Source: an uncultured Pseudomonadota bacterium (lineage in GTDB: Bacteria > Myxococcota_A > UBA796 > SXON01). From it: 64,000 nucleotides of DNA. This document shows, one piece after another, positions 1 through 8,989 of the stretch (position 1 is its first letter; each line of letters begins with the position of its first letter). Where the stretch lies: contig CAIQVJ010000103.1 of NCBI GenBank assembly GCA_903875225.1, forward strand, positions 1 through 64,000, written 5' to 3'. The notes beneath the pieces were generated by a model. The model saw nothing but the letters and a program-made list of their open reading frames with translations, was not told the origin of the DNA and did no database searches. A program made the position numbers and the translations under genes.

Positions 1-80
1 GCACGGGCACCTCTCTGGCGCCGCTACGCTGCGGGGGGACCTCTTGGCTGGTGGGGGTGTTCACCTCGAAGCTCCTTCAG

Positions 81-128
81 GGGAGCGGCCAGAGTTTCCG
101 GAACGGGAGCGGCCAGAGTTTCCGGAAC
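81..128. repeat. 24-bp tandem duplication
   Basis: Two exact adjacent copies of a 24-bp unit (81-104 and 105-128), beginning GGGAGCGGCC and ending TTCCGGAAC. They sit immediately upstream of the 51-bp repeat family. The unit is a multiple of three and so keeps reading frames open. No function is evident. Confidence 0.9.
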
Positions 129-143
129 CGGCATCCCCGGCAC

Positions 144-430
144 TTCTTGCCGCCGCGCGGATCAAACTCGCGGGGAGGCGGCCATCCTCGGCACTTCTTG
201 CCGCCACGCGGATCGAACCCGCCAGGATGCGGCCATCCTCGCAGGGGGCGCCTCCAGCCTTCTTGCCGCCACGCGGATCAAACTCGCGGGGATGCGGCCA
301 TCCCCGGGAGTTCTTGCCGCCACGCGGATCAAACTCGCGGGGATGCGGCCATCCCCTGCAGTTCTTGCCGCCACGCGGATCAAACTCGCGGGGATGCGGC
401 CATCCCCGGCACTTCTTGCCGCCACGCGGG
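144..430. repeat. 51-bp tandem repeats with palindromic core
   Basis: A TTCTTGCCGCCACGCGGATC-type unit starts at 144, 195, 260, 311, 362 and 413, so the period is 51 bp except for a 14-bp insertion between the second and third copies; the last copy is partial. Copies three to five contain an 18-nt perfect palindrome (288-305, 339-356, 390-407): GGGGATG, loop CGGC, CATCCCC. The second copy changes the stem on both arms (AGGATG/CATCCT) and so keeps pairing; the first keeps a shorter GAGG/CCTC stem. The whole unit is conserved, so it is not a repeat-spacer array. It lies just upstream of the lipoprotein gene at 531 and could be a transcribed leader, a recombination remnant or a minisatellite. 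Confidence 0.9.
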
Positions 431-530
431 CCGCGCGCGACCCCACAGGCCCGACATCCGGCGCGGCTCCACCCACCCAGCGCTGCTCGCCTGCTTCGGA
501 TACCCTTGGGCAACCCCGGCGCCCCAACCC

Positions 531-2363
531 GTGCTCCCCTTCCTGCTGCTGTCCTGCTCCGAAGGCTACGGCCTCAAACATGGGCTGCTCCCCGACGACA
601 GCGGCCGGGCCGTCCACGACTCGCACTCCGACGACTCGCCAGGCCCCGACACCGCAGACTCCGAACACCACGACACCGGCCCGATCGTGCTCACCTACCC
701 GGCGCACCGGGTCGGCATCTTCTACCTGACGTGGCACGCGTACGCGTACGACGCCGTGAGCAGGCTCCCCGAAGGCTCCCGGCTCACCCTGGAGGACGTC
801 ATTCGCGGCGGGGACCTCCAGTTCTCCGACATCATGGAGGACGCCGGACTCTACAACGAGGCGATGGCGTTCCACTGGTCCCAGGAGCCCGCGCTCGGCT
901 TCTACAGCATGTACCGGCCACGTGACGGACAAGCGACCCCCGCCGAGCCGAACGGCGCGGCTGCCTACCCGGACACTGCCGTCATCGCCGCAGCGCACGC
1001 GGCCGAGCTGTGGGACGCCGGGATCGACTTCGTCTACGTGGACCTCACGAACCTGAGCAGCAACGGTGACTTTGCCGACGTGCTCGGTGTGCGTCCGCTC
1101 GAGGTCCTGATCGAGGAATGGGGTGCCCTCCGTCGAGCCGGGGTCCCCACCCCGCAGATCGCAGCCTGGCTGCCGATGCCCGACGTCGGCGCAGCCGAGC
1201 CGATCTTCCGACCGGTGCTGGACGCCTACGACAGCGCAGAGCCGGACCTGATCCTCACGCACGAGGGCCAGCGCGTGCTGTTCGTCGTCGAAACCGCGGC
1301 CTCCCCGATGAACCCGGCCTACAAGGCCGAGGTCGAGGGCCGGGGCGTGCTGCCGGTGCCGATGTGGGGGAACCTCGGGGCCGACGAACTTGCAGACGGT
1401 CGAGCGGGTTGGATGCAGCCGTGCACCAGCGGGAGTGACTTCACCACGTTCGTCAGCGGATCCACGCCCTGCCACCAGGGCTACACCACCGGCTCTCCGC
1501 TCGGCACGGTGCTCTCCGCCAGCCGCAGCTATCAGGTCGGCTATGCGAGCCTGCCCCTGCAGGCCGCGGGGCGGCTGGAGGGCCTCACGTTCCAGCAGCA
1601 GATGGCGACGGCGTTCGGTGTCCAACCCGACTACCTCCTGATCAACGCCTGGAACGAGCACATCGCACAACCCCAGGCGAACCCCTACGACCCGAGCCTC
1701 GGCCCGCTGCGCCGCAGCATGGGCGTGACCGACAGCACCGACGACAGCGCCGACTGGCTGTGGGTCGACATGTACGGCGCCGAGCTGAACCGCGACTTCG
1801 AACCGACCCTCCAGGACGGCGGGGCCGGATACGCGCTCCTGCAATCCTGCCTGCGGGTGTACCGCACCGGCGCCAGCCGGTGCACCGACGCGTCCGAGGC
1901 CTGCTGCCAGCTTGCGCCGGACCCGATCCTGGTGCGCAGCGTACGGCTCGCGGGCGGACCCACGGCCGGCGACCATGTGCCCACCGTCGACGCAGCGGAG
2001 GCCGACGCGCTCACCGCGAGCGGCGCCTGGGACCAGGTCTGCAACCCCTTCTACGGCCCGCCCGGGCTGTGCGGTGGCGGCACCACGGGCGATGGCCCGT
2101 TCCGGCTGTTCGCCACCGGGGGGGCCGGCCGGGCGCCGCTGTACCGCTGCTACTCCGGGGCCGACCACTTCCTGAGCGGCGACAGCGCCTGCGAGGGCCG
2201 CACCACCGAGAGCCTGCTCGGCTACGTCGCGACGGCACAGACGAGCGAGGCGCCGCGTCCCCTCACCCGCTGCGTCACCCCGTCGAGCGTGCATCTCCAC
2301 TGGTTGGACGCGCCGTGCCCAGCCGGGACGAGCGGCGAAGCGGTGCTCGGGTACGTCAAGTAG
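531..2363 (+). CDS. Glycosidase-like lipoprotein with two C-terminal DUF5648-like repeats
   Basis: About 610 residues from a GTG start chosen because it begins a very short lipoprotein signal (MLPFLLLSC, lipid on Cys9) followed by an Asp/Ser/His-rich linker. The reading frame stays open upstream through the repeats but that part looks non-coding. The central 400 residues (for example GIFYLTWHAY, DFVYVDLTN, LINAWNEHIAQP, DMYGAELNRDFEPT) resemble the TIM-barrel GH71/GH99-like 'NAWNE' group that acts on polysaccharides; this is a family-level guess. The C-terminus has two related motifs, PLYRCY...DHFLS...LGYV and PLTRCV...LGYV, like the DUF5648 repeat found in secreted bacterial proteins. Predicted location is the outer membrane or cell surface. 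It converges on the GH25 gene with a 6-bp gap. Catalytic residues are not assigned. Confidence 0.75.
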   Translation: MLPFLLLSCSEGYGLKHGLLPDDSGRAVHDSHSDDSPGPDTADSEHHDTGPIVLTYPAHRVGIFYLTWHAYAYDAVSRLPEGSRLTLEDVIRGGDLQFSDIMEDAGLYNEAMAFHWSQEPALGFYSMYRPRDGQATPAEPNGAAAYPDTAVIAAAHAAELWDAGIDFVYVDLTNLSSNGDFADVLGVRPLEVLIEEWGALRRAGVPTPQIAAWLPMPDVGAAEPIFRPVLDAYDSAEPDLILTHEGQRVLFVVETAASPMNPAYKAEVEGRGVLPVPMWGNLGADELADGRAGWMQPCTSGSDFTTFVSGSTPCHQGYTTGSPLGTVLSASRSYQVGYASLPLQAAGRLEGLTFQQQMATAFGVQPDYLLINAWNEHIAQPQANPYDPSLGPLRRSMGVTDSTDDSADWLWVDMYGAELNRDFEPTLQDGGAGYALLQSCLRVYRTGASRCTDASEACCQLAPDPILVRSVRLAGGPTAGDHVPTVDAAEADALTASGAWDQVCNPFYGPPGLCGGGTTGDGPFRLFATGGAGRAPLYRCYSGADHFLSGDSACEGRTTESLLGYVATAQTSEAPRPLTRCVTPSSVHLHWLDAPCPAGTSGEAVLGYVK

Positions 2364-2369
2364 GCCTCC

Positions 2370-3260
2370 TCAACCCCCGTCTGCCAGCTCCTGCAGCCGC
2401 GCCTCGCTCCCGTTGTACACGTTCACGTCTGCGTCCACCGGGATCCCGGCGACGCTCGCGGCGCCGTACTGCCACACGTCCCAGTCGTCCCAGCCTGCGG
2501 GGAGCTCGGGCACGGCGTCGTCCCAGCTCGCAACCCAGAGCGGGGCGTCGCTGAAGTCGCTGTCGTCGACACACTCGCTCCACCACAGCTGACCGCAGTA
2601 GATGATCGGCGTCCTGCCGGTGAGCGCGGCGTACTCGTCCACGAATTCCCGGATCCACGCAGTCATCTCGCCGACGCTCATGCCGTAGCAGTCGCCGCCG
2701 TCGTACGGGTTCCACTCGATGTCGAGCGCGCCAGGCAGCGTCTGACCGTCGGCGCTCCAGTCCCCGCCGTGCTGCACGAAGTAGTCGGCCTGGGTGACCG
2801 CATCCGAGTCACTGGGAACGGCAAAATGGTACGCGCCCACGTAGAGGCCCGCGTCGCGCGCACCCCTCGTGTTGGCCACGAAGTTCGGGTCCTCGAAGCC
2901 GGTGCCCTCGGTGGCCTTCGCCCACATGAAGCTCACGCCGTCGGCGTACACGGCGCCCCAGTCCACCTCGTAGTCCCAGTGCGAGACGTCCACGCCCTGC
3001 GGGTTGGCGCCGCCTCCCGTGTCCGTGGAGAGCGCGGGCCCGGTGTCGGGCCCGACCGAGTCGTCCGGCGCCGTGTCGTCCCCAGCGGAGGAGTCCCCGC
3101 TGTCCAACGCCCCCGAGTCGTCGCGCCGATGGGCCTTGTGGAAGGTGATCCCTCCTGATCGCGCTTCACAGCCGGCGGCGAGCGCCAGACCGGCGAGCGC
3201 CAGACTGGCGAGCATCGATCTGCCGAATGAACCCACGACACCTCCGCGCCCGACTCGCAT
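2370..3260 (-). CDS. GH25-family muramidase (lysozyme), lipoprotein
   Basis: About 296 residues. An N-terminal signal ends in LALAAGC (lipobox) and is followed by a roughly 55-residue Ser/Asp/Thr linker. The rest matches glycoside hydrolase family 25 (Chalaropsis-type N-acetylmuramidase): start of the barrel GVDVSHWDYEVDW, then FMWAKATEGTGFEDPNF, YVGAYHFA, ALDIEWNPYD (acidic catalytic centre), PIIYCGQLWW and WDVWQYG. It would cleave the beta-1,4 bond between MurNAc and GlcNAc in peptidoglycan, from a membrane-anchored position. A second in-frame ATG at 3215 would shorten the signal but keep the lipobox. It diverges from the radical SAM gene, with about 92 bp between starts. The family call is strong; the biological role (wall remodelling or prey lysis) is inference. 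Confidence 0.9.
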   Translation of the reverse strand: MRVGRGGVVGSFGRSMLASLALAGLALAAGCEARSGGITFHKAHRRDDSGALDSGDSSAGDDTAPDDSVGPDTGPALSTDTGGGANPQGVDVSHWDYEVDWGAVYADGVSFMWAKATEGTGFEDPNFVANTRGARDAGLYVGAYHFAVPSDSDAVTQADYFVQHGGDWSADGQTLPGALDIEWNPYDGGDCYGMSVGEMTAWIREFVDEYAALTGRTPIIYCGQLWWSECVDDSDFSDAPLWVASWDDAVPELPAGWDDWDVWQYGAASVAGIPVDADVNVYNGSEARLQELADGG

Positions 3261-3352
3261 AGCACGGAGCCCGGTCTCGCTCGCCGCGATCGAAACTACC
3301 GGACCGGGCGCCCACCCGAACGCATGCTCGCACCCCGCGTTAGCGCCCCCCC

Positions 3353-4753
3353 ATGGCCGAGCTCCTCCTCGCGCACAGCCTGCACCTCGGGCTGGACCCC
3401 CGCGGCGCGGCGGACCGCAGCCCGCATCCGCCGCTCGGGCTCCTGGTCACCGCCGCGGAGCTGCTCCGGCAGGGCCTCGACGTGGCTGTGTACGACGGCA
3501 CGTTCGGGCGGGTGGAGGACTTCGCGGCCGCGCTCGCCGGACACCGGCCCAGGCGCGTTGCCATCCTCGCGGATCCGCACAACATCTCGCAGAAGATGTG
3601 CCTCACGGTGTGGCGGGAGGCCGCCCAGCGCATGATCGGGATGGCCCACGACGTCGGCGCCACCGTTCTGGTGGCTGGTCCGGACGTGACGGACCATCCG
3701 GCGCAGTACGCGCGCGAAGGGGTCACCGTGGTGATCGGGGAGCACGACACAGCGGTGGAGGCGTGGGCCCGGGGGGAGGCCCCCCCTCCGGGTCGCACGA
3801 CCCGACCCGCGTTGACCGGGCTCCCCTTTCCAGCCTGGGATCGCGTGGACATGGAGGCGTACGCCGCCATGTGGCGCGCCGCACACGGGCACTGGGAGCT
3901 CAACGTCTCGACGGCGCGTGGATGCCCGTTTCGCTGCAACTGGTGCGCCAAGCCAACCTGGGGCCGACGGTACACCGTGCGCCCTGCCGAGGAGGTCTGG
4001 GCGGAGATCGACGAGGCGAGGCGCCGGTATCGACCGGATCGCATCTGGTTCACCGACGACATCTTCGGCGTCCACAAGGATTGGCTGGCCCGCTTCGCCG
4101 ACCTTGCGTCACCGAACCCCCTGCCCTTCCGGTGTCAGTCCCGTGCGGACCTGCTCGGAGACGCGCATGTGGTGCGGGATCTCGCGCGCGCCGGGGCTGC
4201 CGAGGTCTGGCTTGGTGCAGAGAGTGGGAGTGACAGTGTGCTCCTCGCGATGGACAAGGACGGAACGGTCGCCGAGATCCGCGAGGCTGCCCGATTGCTC
4301 CGGGAGCATGGGATCCGGACCGGCCTGTTCCTTCAGTTGGGTTACCCCGGCGAGAGCGTCGAGGACGTGCTGAGCACCGTGAGGCTGGTGCGGGAGCTCA
4401 GGCCCGACGGGATTGGCGTCTCCGTGAGCTACCCACTGCCGGGCACCGCGTTCTTCGACCGCGTGGTCGGCCCGAATGCGGCGGACGCAGCGGACGCGCG
4501 TTGGTCCGGGTCGATGGAGAACCGTCTGTTGTTCTCCTCGCCCTACCCCCAGGGCTTCTACGACGCAGCGCGGGAGGTGCTGCGCGCCGAGCACGCGGTC
4601 GCCCGGTTCATGACCCGACCCACGCTCCGTGGGGCGGCGCGGCTCCCCTGGCACCTGGGGCGCTGGCCCGTGGAGCGCGCGAGGCTATGGGCGCTGGGAA
4701 GGGAACCTACCCACTCACGAACACCCCACCCCGATAGAACCCGAGATCCGTGA
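3353..4753 (+). CDS. Cobalamin-binding-type radical SAM protein (BchE-like)
   Basis: About 466 residues. The first 150 residues form a Rossmann-like B12-binding-type domain (HPPLGLLVTAAELLRQGLDVAVYDG, VAILADPHN, VLVAGPDVTDHP), although a clear DxHxxG motif is not seen. The radical SAM core has the iron-sulfur motif CPFRCNWC (Cys191, Cys195, Cys198), then IWFTDDIFGVHKDW, EVWLGAESGSDSVL and LFLQLGYPGES, typical of the B12-dependent methyltransferase and anaerobic cyclase (BchE/HpnP-type) group. The substrate cannot be read from sequence. Its 3' end overlaps the convergent HYDIN-type gene by 47 bp. It is monocistronic as far as can be seen. Confidence 0.85.
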   Translation: MAELLLAHSLHLGLDPRGAADRSPHPPLGLLVTAAELLRQGLDVAVYDGTFGRVEDFAAALAGHRPRRVAILADPHNISQKMCLTVWREAAQRMIGMAHDVGATVLVAGPDVTDHPAQYAREGVTVVIGEHDTAVEAWARGEAPPPGRTTRPALTGLPFPAWDRVDMEAYAAMWRAAHGHWELNVSTARGCPFRCNWCAKPTWGRRYTVRPAEEVWAEIDEARRRYRPDRIWFTDDIFGVHKDWLARFADLASPNPLPFRCQSRADLLGDAHVVRDLARAGAAEVWLGAESGSDSVLLAMDKDGTVAEIREAARLLREHGIRTGLFLQLGYPGESVEDVLSTVRLVRELRPDGIGVSVSYPLPGTAFFDRVVGPNAADAADARWSGSMENRLLFSSPYPQGFYDAAREVLRAEHAVARFMTRPTLRGAARLPWHLGRWPVERARLWALGREPTHSRTPHPDRTRDP

Positions 4754-6011
4754 TGTACTTGTCGCTCGCCGAGTTGTCCATCAGGATGACGATGAGCGAG
4801 TTCACCGTGCCGGGCACGATGGCCGACCCGATGTTCACGCTGCCCGCGGTCCCCAGATACCAGTTGGTCATGATCTGCCCGTTCACCATCACCTGGGCGC
4901 CGTCGTCGTCCGTTCCAGCCCGCACCTCGTAGAGGTTCGGATCGTCGGAGGAGTCGATCCAGAAGTCGCACAGGATGTAGCTGTACGACGCATACGAGAA
5001 CGTCGGGACCGTGCTGGACGAGTAGAAGCTGAGCGGGGCCGTGACCGGCGTGGGTGCGCCGGCACGCGCGATCACGTAGTCGTGCATCGTCGCAAAGTCC
5101 CCCGCAGGATCGGTGCTCCCGATGAGCCCATGGGCGCCCGAGGGCTCGTACCAGTAGCCGTCCGGATCCCCGTAGGAGCTGATCGAGTAGGAAGGATTGG
5201 AGGTCGTTTCATAGTTGGTGGAGTCGTCCACGATGTACCACCCCGTGGAGAACCCCTCGAACACCCGGCCGTTTCCGATCTGGTTCCCGTAGGCGGTCCC
5301 CTCGTCGGGGTCGTCGGAGAACACCGTGAAATACCCCTCATCCGCGATGTCGTCGGTTGGGGCGTAGTCCACCGTGACGATGGTGGACGCCCCCGGCGCG
5401 AGCGTGAGCGCGCCGCCCGCCGGGCGCATGGTGAGCTCACTCGAGGTGGACGTGTAGATGATGTCGGTGATGTGCAGGTCGGCGACGCCATCATTCCGCA
5501 CGGTGACGTCCACGGACGCAGTCGCCTGGTAGTCGAGGGTCCCGAAATCGTGCAGCTCCGGCTCGATGGTGATGTCGGGCGCGAGGCCCTCCCCCGCGAG
5601 GGAGACCCCGACGGCAGGCTCATCGGGATCGTTGCTGTCGACCTGCACCTCACCCGCCGCAGCGCCCGTGCCCACCGGGCAGAAGGTGACGACGAAGGTC
5701 GTGGACTCGTAGGGCTGGAGCACGTTGGAGTCGGGTGAGTAGACTGCAAAGGGAGCGGTGGGGTCCACGAGCGCCACGTCATCCAGGTCGAGCACACCGT
5801 TGCCGACGTTGGTGACGGTCACGGTCTGGGCGTCAGAGGTGACACCGGTGGCGAGCGCCCCAAAGTCGAGCGCGAGCGGTTCCACCTGGATGTCCGGGGC
5901 CGTGGCGTCATCCTGGAACGGATCCGGGTCGCCCGCCTGCTCCTTCAACTGGAAGTCCGAACAGGCGGCAAGCACGAACAGCGGGCACAAAATGGCGATG
6001 GAGGAACGCAT
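4707..6011 (-). CDS. HYDIN/ASPM-SPD-2-type repeat lipoprotein
   Basis: About 434 residues. The start at 6011 was chosen because it opens a lipoprotein signal (MRSSIAILCPLFVLAAC). Two or three immunoglobulin-like 'choice-of-anchor' repeats follow (DIQVEPLALDFGALATG..., DITIEPELHDFGTLDYQ...), with the typical 'F G...V.N.G...L' pattern of HYDIN/ASPM/SPD-2 domains, which in bacteria are extracellular structural or binding modules. The C-terminal 200 residues are rich in Tyr, Ser and Asp (SYDGY, YASYSYILCDFWIDSSDD) and end with DKYITDLGFYRGGVFVSG, possibly a ligand-binding jelly-roll. No catalytic motif is seen. Its stop lies 47 bp inside the end of the convergent radical SAM gene. Confidence 0.8.
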   Translation of the reverse strand: MRSSIAILCPLFVLAACSDFQLKEQAGDPDPFQDDATAPDIQVEPLALDFGALATGVTSDAQTVTVTNVGNGVLDLDDVALVDPTAPFAVYSPDSNVLQPYESTTFVVTFCPVGTGAAAGEVQVDSNDPDEPAVGVSLAGEGLAPDITIEPELHDFGTLDYQATASVDVTVRNDGVADLHITDIIYTSTSSELTMRPAGGALTLAPGASTIVTVDYAPTDDIADEGYFTVFSDDPDEGTAYGNQIGNGRVFEGFSTGWYIVDDSTNYETTSNPSYSISSYGDPDGYWYEPSGAHGLIGSTDPAGDFATMHDYVIARAGAPTPVTAPLSFYSSSTVPTFSYASYSYILCDFWIDSSDDPNLYEVRAGTDDDGAQVMVNGQIMTNWYLGTAGSVNIGSAIVPGTVNSLIVILMDNSASDKYITDLGFYRGGVFVSG

Positions 6012-6073
6012 GAGCCGAAGGATACACCCTGGCGGGGCCGGCGGATAGCCTCCGCCCCTCGGCCGATGGCGCG

Positions 6074-8482
6074 ATGATAGACTTCTGCATGGCGTTCCAC
6101 CTCCTCCCCTCGGGCTGCTGCGCCTTGCTGACCCCCTTCCTGTGGGTGCTCTTCGGCTGTCACGGAGGCGGTCCGGCACCTGACACGTCCACCACCTGCG
6201 ACGGCGCCAACCTCGTCGACGCCGGCGGGGCCACGGTCCAGACCTGCGAGGACGACGCGGTCTGCGTCACAGGGACTGGCTGCGTGACGTGCACGCCTGT
6301 GATCACCCCGTTGTATGCAACGTCCTCTCCACTCCGCGTGGAGCCGACGAGCGCGGGGATCCTGCGCTCCCGCGCAGTGGCGGTGAGCCTGCCAGACGGG
6401 GGCGTGGGCGGCGTGACGCTCACCGTCGAAGGACCCGTCGACGTCGTGGACGCCAACGGCAGCCCGGTCACCAGCCTCACCTCCCTGCCCGCCACGGTCT
6501 ACCTGCGGGGCACGGGCACCGGTGCAGCCACGCTGACAGCGAGCTTCGATGGCGGCGCCCTGCCCTGCGCACAGGACGGCACGCTGCAGATCCAGGCGAT
6601 CAACACAGCGCCCCTGGTCGGCCGTCCACGCACGCTGGCCCCCGGTTGGGAGCACGTGGAGAGCTACCGCGACGTAGACCCCGTGTACCTCGGGCTCGAT
6701 CCCGTCCGCTACTCCGATCGGGTGGGGCTTCCGTACGTCGCCTACGTCGTGAAGCACAGGTCCGCCGAGGAGTGGGCCGCCGATCCCCAGCTTGTCGATG
6801 TCACCGGCGGTGCTGAATCAGGCACGCTCGCAGCGGGTGCCCTGAACGTGACCGGGCTCTGGGCCAGCCCCGACCTGCTCGAGGACGACGTGAGCGCGCG
6901 CTACGACGTGGTGGTGGACTTCGGCGGCGATGGCCGCCTGGACCCGGGCGACCTCGTGGACGGCCCGGGGGAGGACTTTGGGTTCGCACAGGTTGGCGAC
7001 CTCTCGATGGCTGGCCCCCACGCCGTCCACCAGGTGGACATCGATGGGGGCGCCTGGCTCGGCGAGCGGATCTACTGGCCTGACGACATCGAGACCCTTG
7101 GGCCGCGCCCCCTGATCGTGATCTCCCACGGGAACGGGCACCGCTACACCTGGTACGACTACATCGGCCAGCACCTCGCCAGTTGGGGCTACGTGGTGAT
7201 GGCGCACGAGAACAACACCGGACCGGGCATCTCGACCGCGTCGAAGACCACGCTGACGAACACGGACTACATCCTCGCGAACCAGGACACCATCGCTGGC
7301 GGCGCCCTTGCGGGGCTGATCGACGGCACGCGCATCGCGTGGATCGGCCACTCCCGGGGCGGCGAAGGCGTGGTGAGGGCCTACGATCGCATCGTGGACG
7401 GCGACTACACCCCCGAAGAATTCACCGCGGAGGACATCCGCGTGATCACAAGTATCGCCCCGACGGTCTTCAACGAGGTGACCGACTCGGACCCCCACGA
7501 CGTCCCCTACTTCCTGATCGCCGGCACAGCGGATGGCGATGTGAACGGCGGCGTGGCGTGCGACGAGTGCGACTTCTACCGGCTGTGGGAGGCCGACCGC
7601 GGCCCCAAGGCCTCGGCCTACATCCACGGGGCCGGCCACAACGACTTCAACTGTTGCGGGTTCGATGATGCGACCGGTCCGGACCTCATCGGGCGCGACG
7701 AAGCCCAGGTGCTGGCCAAAGGCTACTTCCTCGCGATGGCGCGGGTGTGGCTCGACGGCGACACCTCCCTGCTCGACGTGTTTCGCCGGGAGTACAGCGG
7801 ATTCACCCCCACCGGCGCAACCGTCGGGGACATCGTGGCCAACACCTTTCGCGACGCCGAGGCGCTCGCCTGGCCGGTGCTGGACGACTTCCAGGCGGAG
7901 GAGGACCCCCTCGTCGCCAGCTCGGGAGCCATCGTGACCGCGGGCGTCGACGAACTCGCCGAAGGGAAGTTGGAGGACGACGACTCGGTGCTCACCTGGG
8001 ATCCGTCCGACCCCATGAACGGCATGACCCACGCCGCGACCTACATCGACCGCGGGGCAGGCGCCTCGTTCTCGTGGGTGGACTCCGGGACGTGGTCCCT
8101 CGCAGTGGTGCCCCAGCAGGCAGACACAACGGGGTACACCTTCCTGGCGTTCTCGTTCGCCCAGCTGAGTCGGCACCCCCACACCGTCGCGCTCGAGGGC
8201 GACCTCGCGTTTGGCGTCACGCTGACGGACGCCGACGGTGTGAATGCCCACGTGGACTTCGGGGACCAGGGCGCCGCACCCGAGCCCTACCAGCGCACCG
8301 ACGATGGTCTCGGCGCCGGCTGGGCGGATGAGTTCGTCACCGTCCGGATCCCGCTGTCCGACTTCACCATCGGCTCGATGATCGATCTTTCGCACCTCGC
8401 GACCGTGCAACTCGACCTGGGCGGCGACCACGGGGCCTCACCCGGCGCGATCGGTCTCGACAACGTGGAGCTCTCCCGATGA
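6074..8482 (+). CDS. Secreted alpha/beta hydrolase, lipoprotein
   Basis: About 802 residues. The N-terminus contains a hydrophobic stretch ending in WVLFGC, so it is probably lipid anchored; an in-frame ATG at 6089 is an alternative start. A Cys-rich segment follows (CDGANL, CEDDAVC, GCVTCTP). The central hydrolase core shows PLIVISHGNGHRYTWYDYIGQHLASWGYVV and the nucleophile elbow GHSRGGEG, a later Asp region (FLIAGTADGDVNGG) and GAGHNDFNCCG, which supplies a candidate catalytic His; this looks like the dienelactone hydrolase / PET-hydrolase-like branch. The C-terminal 200 residues (FVTVRIPLSDFTIGSMIDLSHLATVQLDLGG) resemble a carbohydrate-binding beta-sandwich. The next gene starts in the ATGA overlap, so the two are translationally coupled. 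Substrate unknown. Confidence 0.8.
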   Translation: MIDFCMAFHLLPSGCCALLTPFLWVLFGCHGGGPAPDTSTTCDGANLVDAGGATVQTCEDDAVCVTGTGCVTCTPVITPLYATSSPLRVEPTSAGILRSRAVAVSLPDGGVGGVTLTVEGPVDVVDANGSPVTSLTSLPATVYLRGTGTGAATLTASFDGGALPCAQDGTLQIQAINTAPLVGRPRTLAPGWEHVESYRDVDPVYLGLDPVRYSDRVGLPYVAYVVKHRSAEEWAADPQLVDVTGGAESGTLAAGALNVTGLWASPDLLEDDVSARYDVVVDFGGDGRLDPGDLVDGPGEDFGFAQVGDLSMAGPHAVHQVDIDGGAWLGERIYWPDDIETLGPRPLIVISHGNGHRYTWYDYIGQHLASWGYVVMAHENNTGPGISTASKTTLTNTDYILANQDTIAGGALAGLIDGTRIAWIGHSRGGEGVVRAYDRIVDGDYTPEEFTAEDIRVITSIAPTVFNEVTDSDPHDVPYFLIAGTADGDVNGGVACDECDFYRLWEADRGPKASAYIHGAGHNDFNCCGFDDATGPDLIGRDEAQVLAKGYFLAMARVWLDGDTSLLDVFRREYSGFTPTGATVGDIVANTFRDAEALAWPVLDDFQAEEDPLVASSGAIVTAGVDELAEGKLEDDDSVLTWDPSDPMNGMTHAATYIDRGAGASFSWVDSGTWSLAVVPQQADTTGYTFLAFSFAQLSRHPHTVALEGDLAFGVTLTDADGVNAHVDFGDQGAAPEPYQRTDDGLGAGWADEFVTVRIPLSDFTIGSMIDLSHLATVQLDLGGDHGASPGAIGLDNVELSR

Positions 8483-8964
8483 TCCTCTCACTCCTGCTCC
8501 TGCTCCCCCACGCCCACGCCGCCCCGCCCGTCGACGATGGGCACGCTGTGCGCGCGATCCTCTCGGCCACCCCGTTCGAGCTCACGACATCGTACCCGTA
8601 TGACTGGTCCGCTGAGCACCCCGACGTGAAGTCAGGCACACTGCTCGTGCTGGATGTGGACCCTGCGTGGCTCGTACCGAGTGACATCCACCAGGCCGTG
8701 CTGTTCGTGGGCGCAGTGCCCGCGGAGCGGGTGAACACCGGGTTTCCCGACGGCCGGCTCGTGGTGATCGTCCCGGCAGGCGTGGACGTCGCCCGCTCTC
8801 CCGTCTACTTCTCGGGGTACGACCTTCCCGAGCGCATCGACGCAGCGGCGGGTCAGAAGGCGCTGGAAGGAGCCGTGAACCGGGGCGCGCTCCCGCTGCC
8901 GATGACCCTGGCGACAGGCGTCGTGTTGCGGGATCACGAGGCCGTGATGAAGGCCGGGCTTTAG
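8479..8964 (+). CDS. Exported protein of unknown function
   Basis: About 161 residues beginning MILSLLLLLPHAHA, a signal peptide without any basic n-region residue, with likely cleavage after AHA. The mature part has several beta-like strands (GTLLVLDVDPAWLVP, AVLFVGAVPAERV, GRLVVIVPAGVDVA) and a Pro/Leu-rich end. The start codon overlaps the stop of the hydrolase gene upstream (ATGA) and the frame has no earlier start, so the start is secure. I recognise no family. The coupling suggests it acts with the hydrolase, for example as a periplasmic partner. Confidence 0.7.
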   Translation: MILSLLLLLPHAHAAPPVDDGHAVRAILSATPFELTTSYPYDWSAEHPDVKSGTLLVLDVDPAWLVPSDIHQAVLFVGAVPAERVNTGFPDGRLVVIVPAGVDVARSPVYFSGYDLPERIDAAAGQKALEGAVNRGALPLPMTLATGVVLRDHEAVMKAGL

Positions 8965-8989
8965 CGCAGCCTGGCGGCGGGCCGGCCCC

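Noticed and set aside
144..430. CRISPR array
   Set aside because: The full 51-bp unit is conserved, so there are no unique spacers; no cas genes are present.
162..2300. 712-codon minus-strand frame over the first gene
   Set aside because: Val/Arg/Gly-rich with no motif; the plus strand has a lipobox, a NAWNE-type domain and C-terminal repeats.
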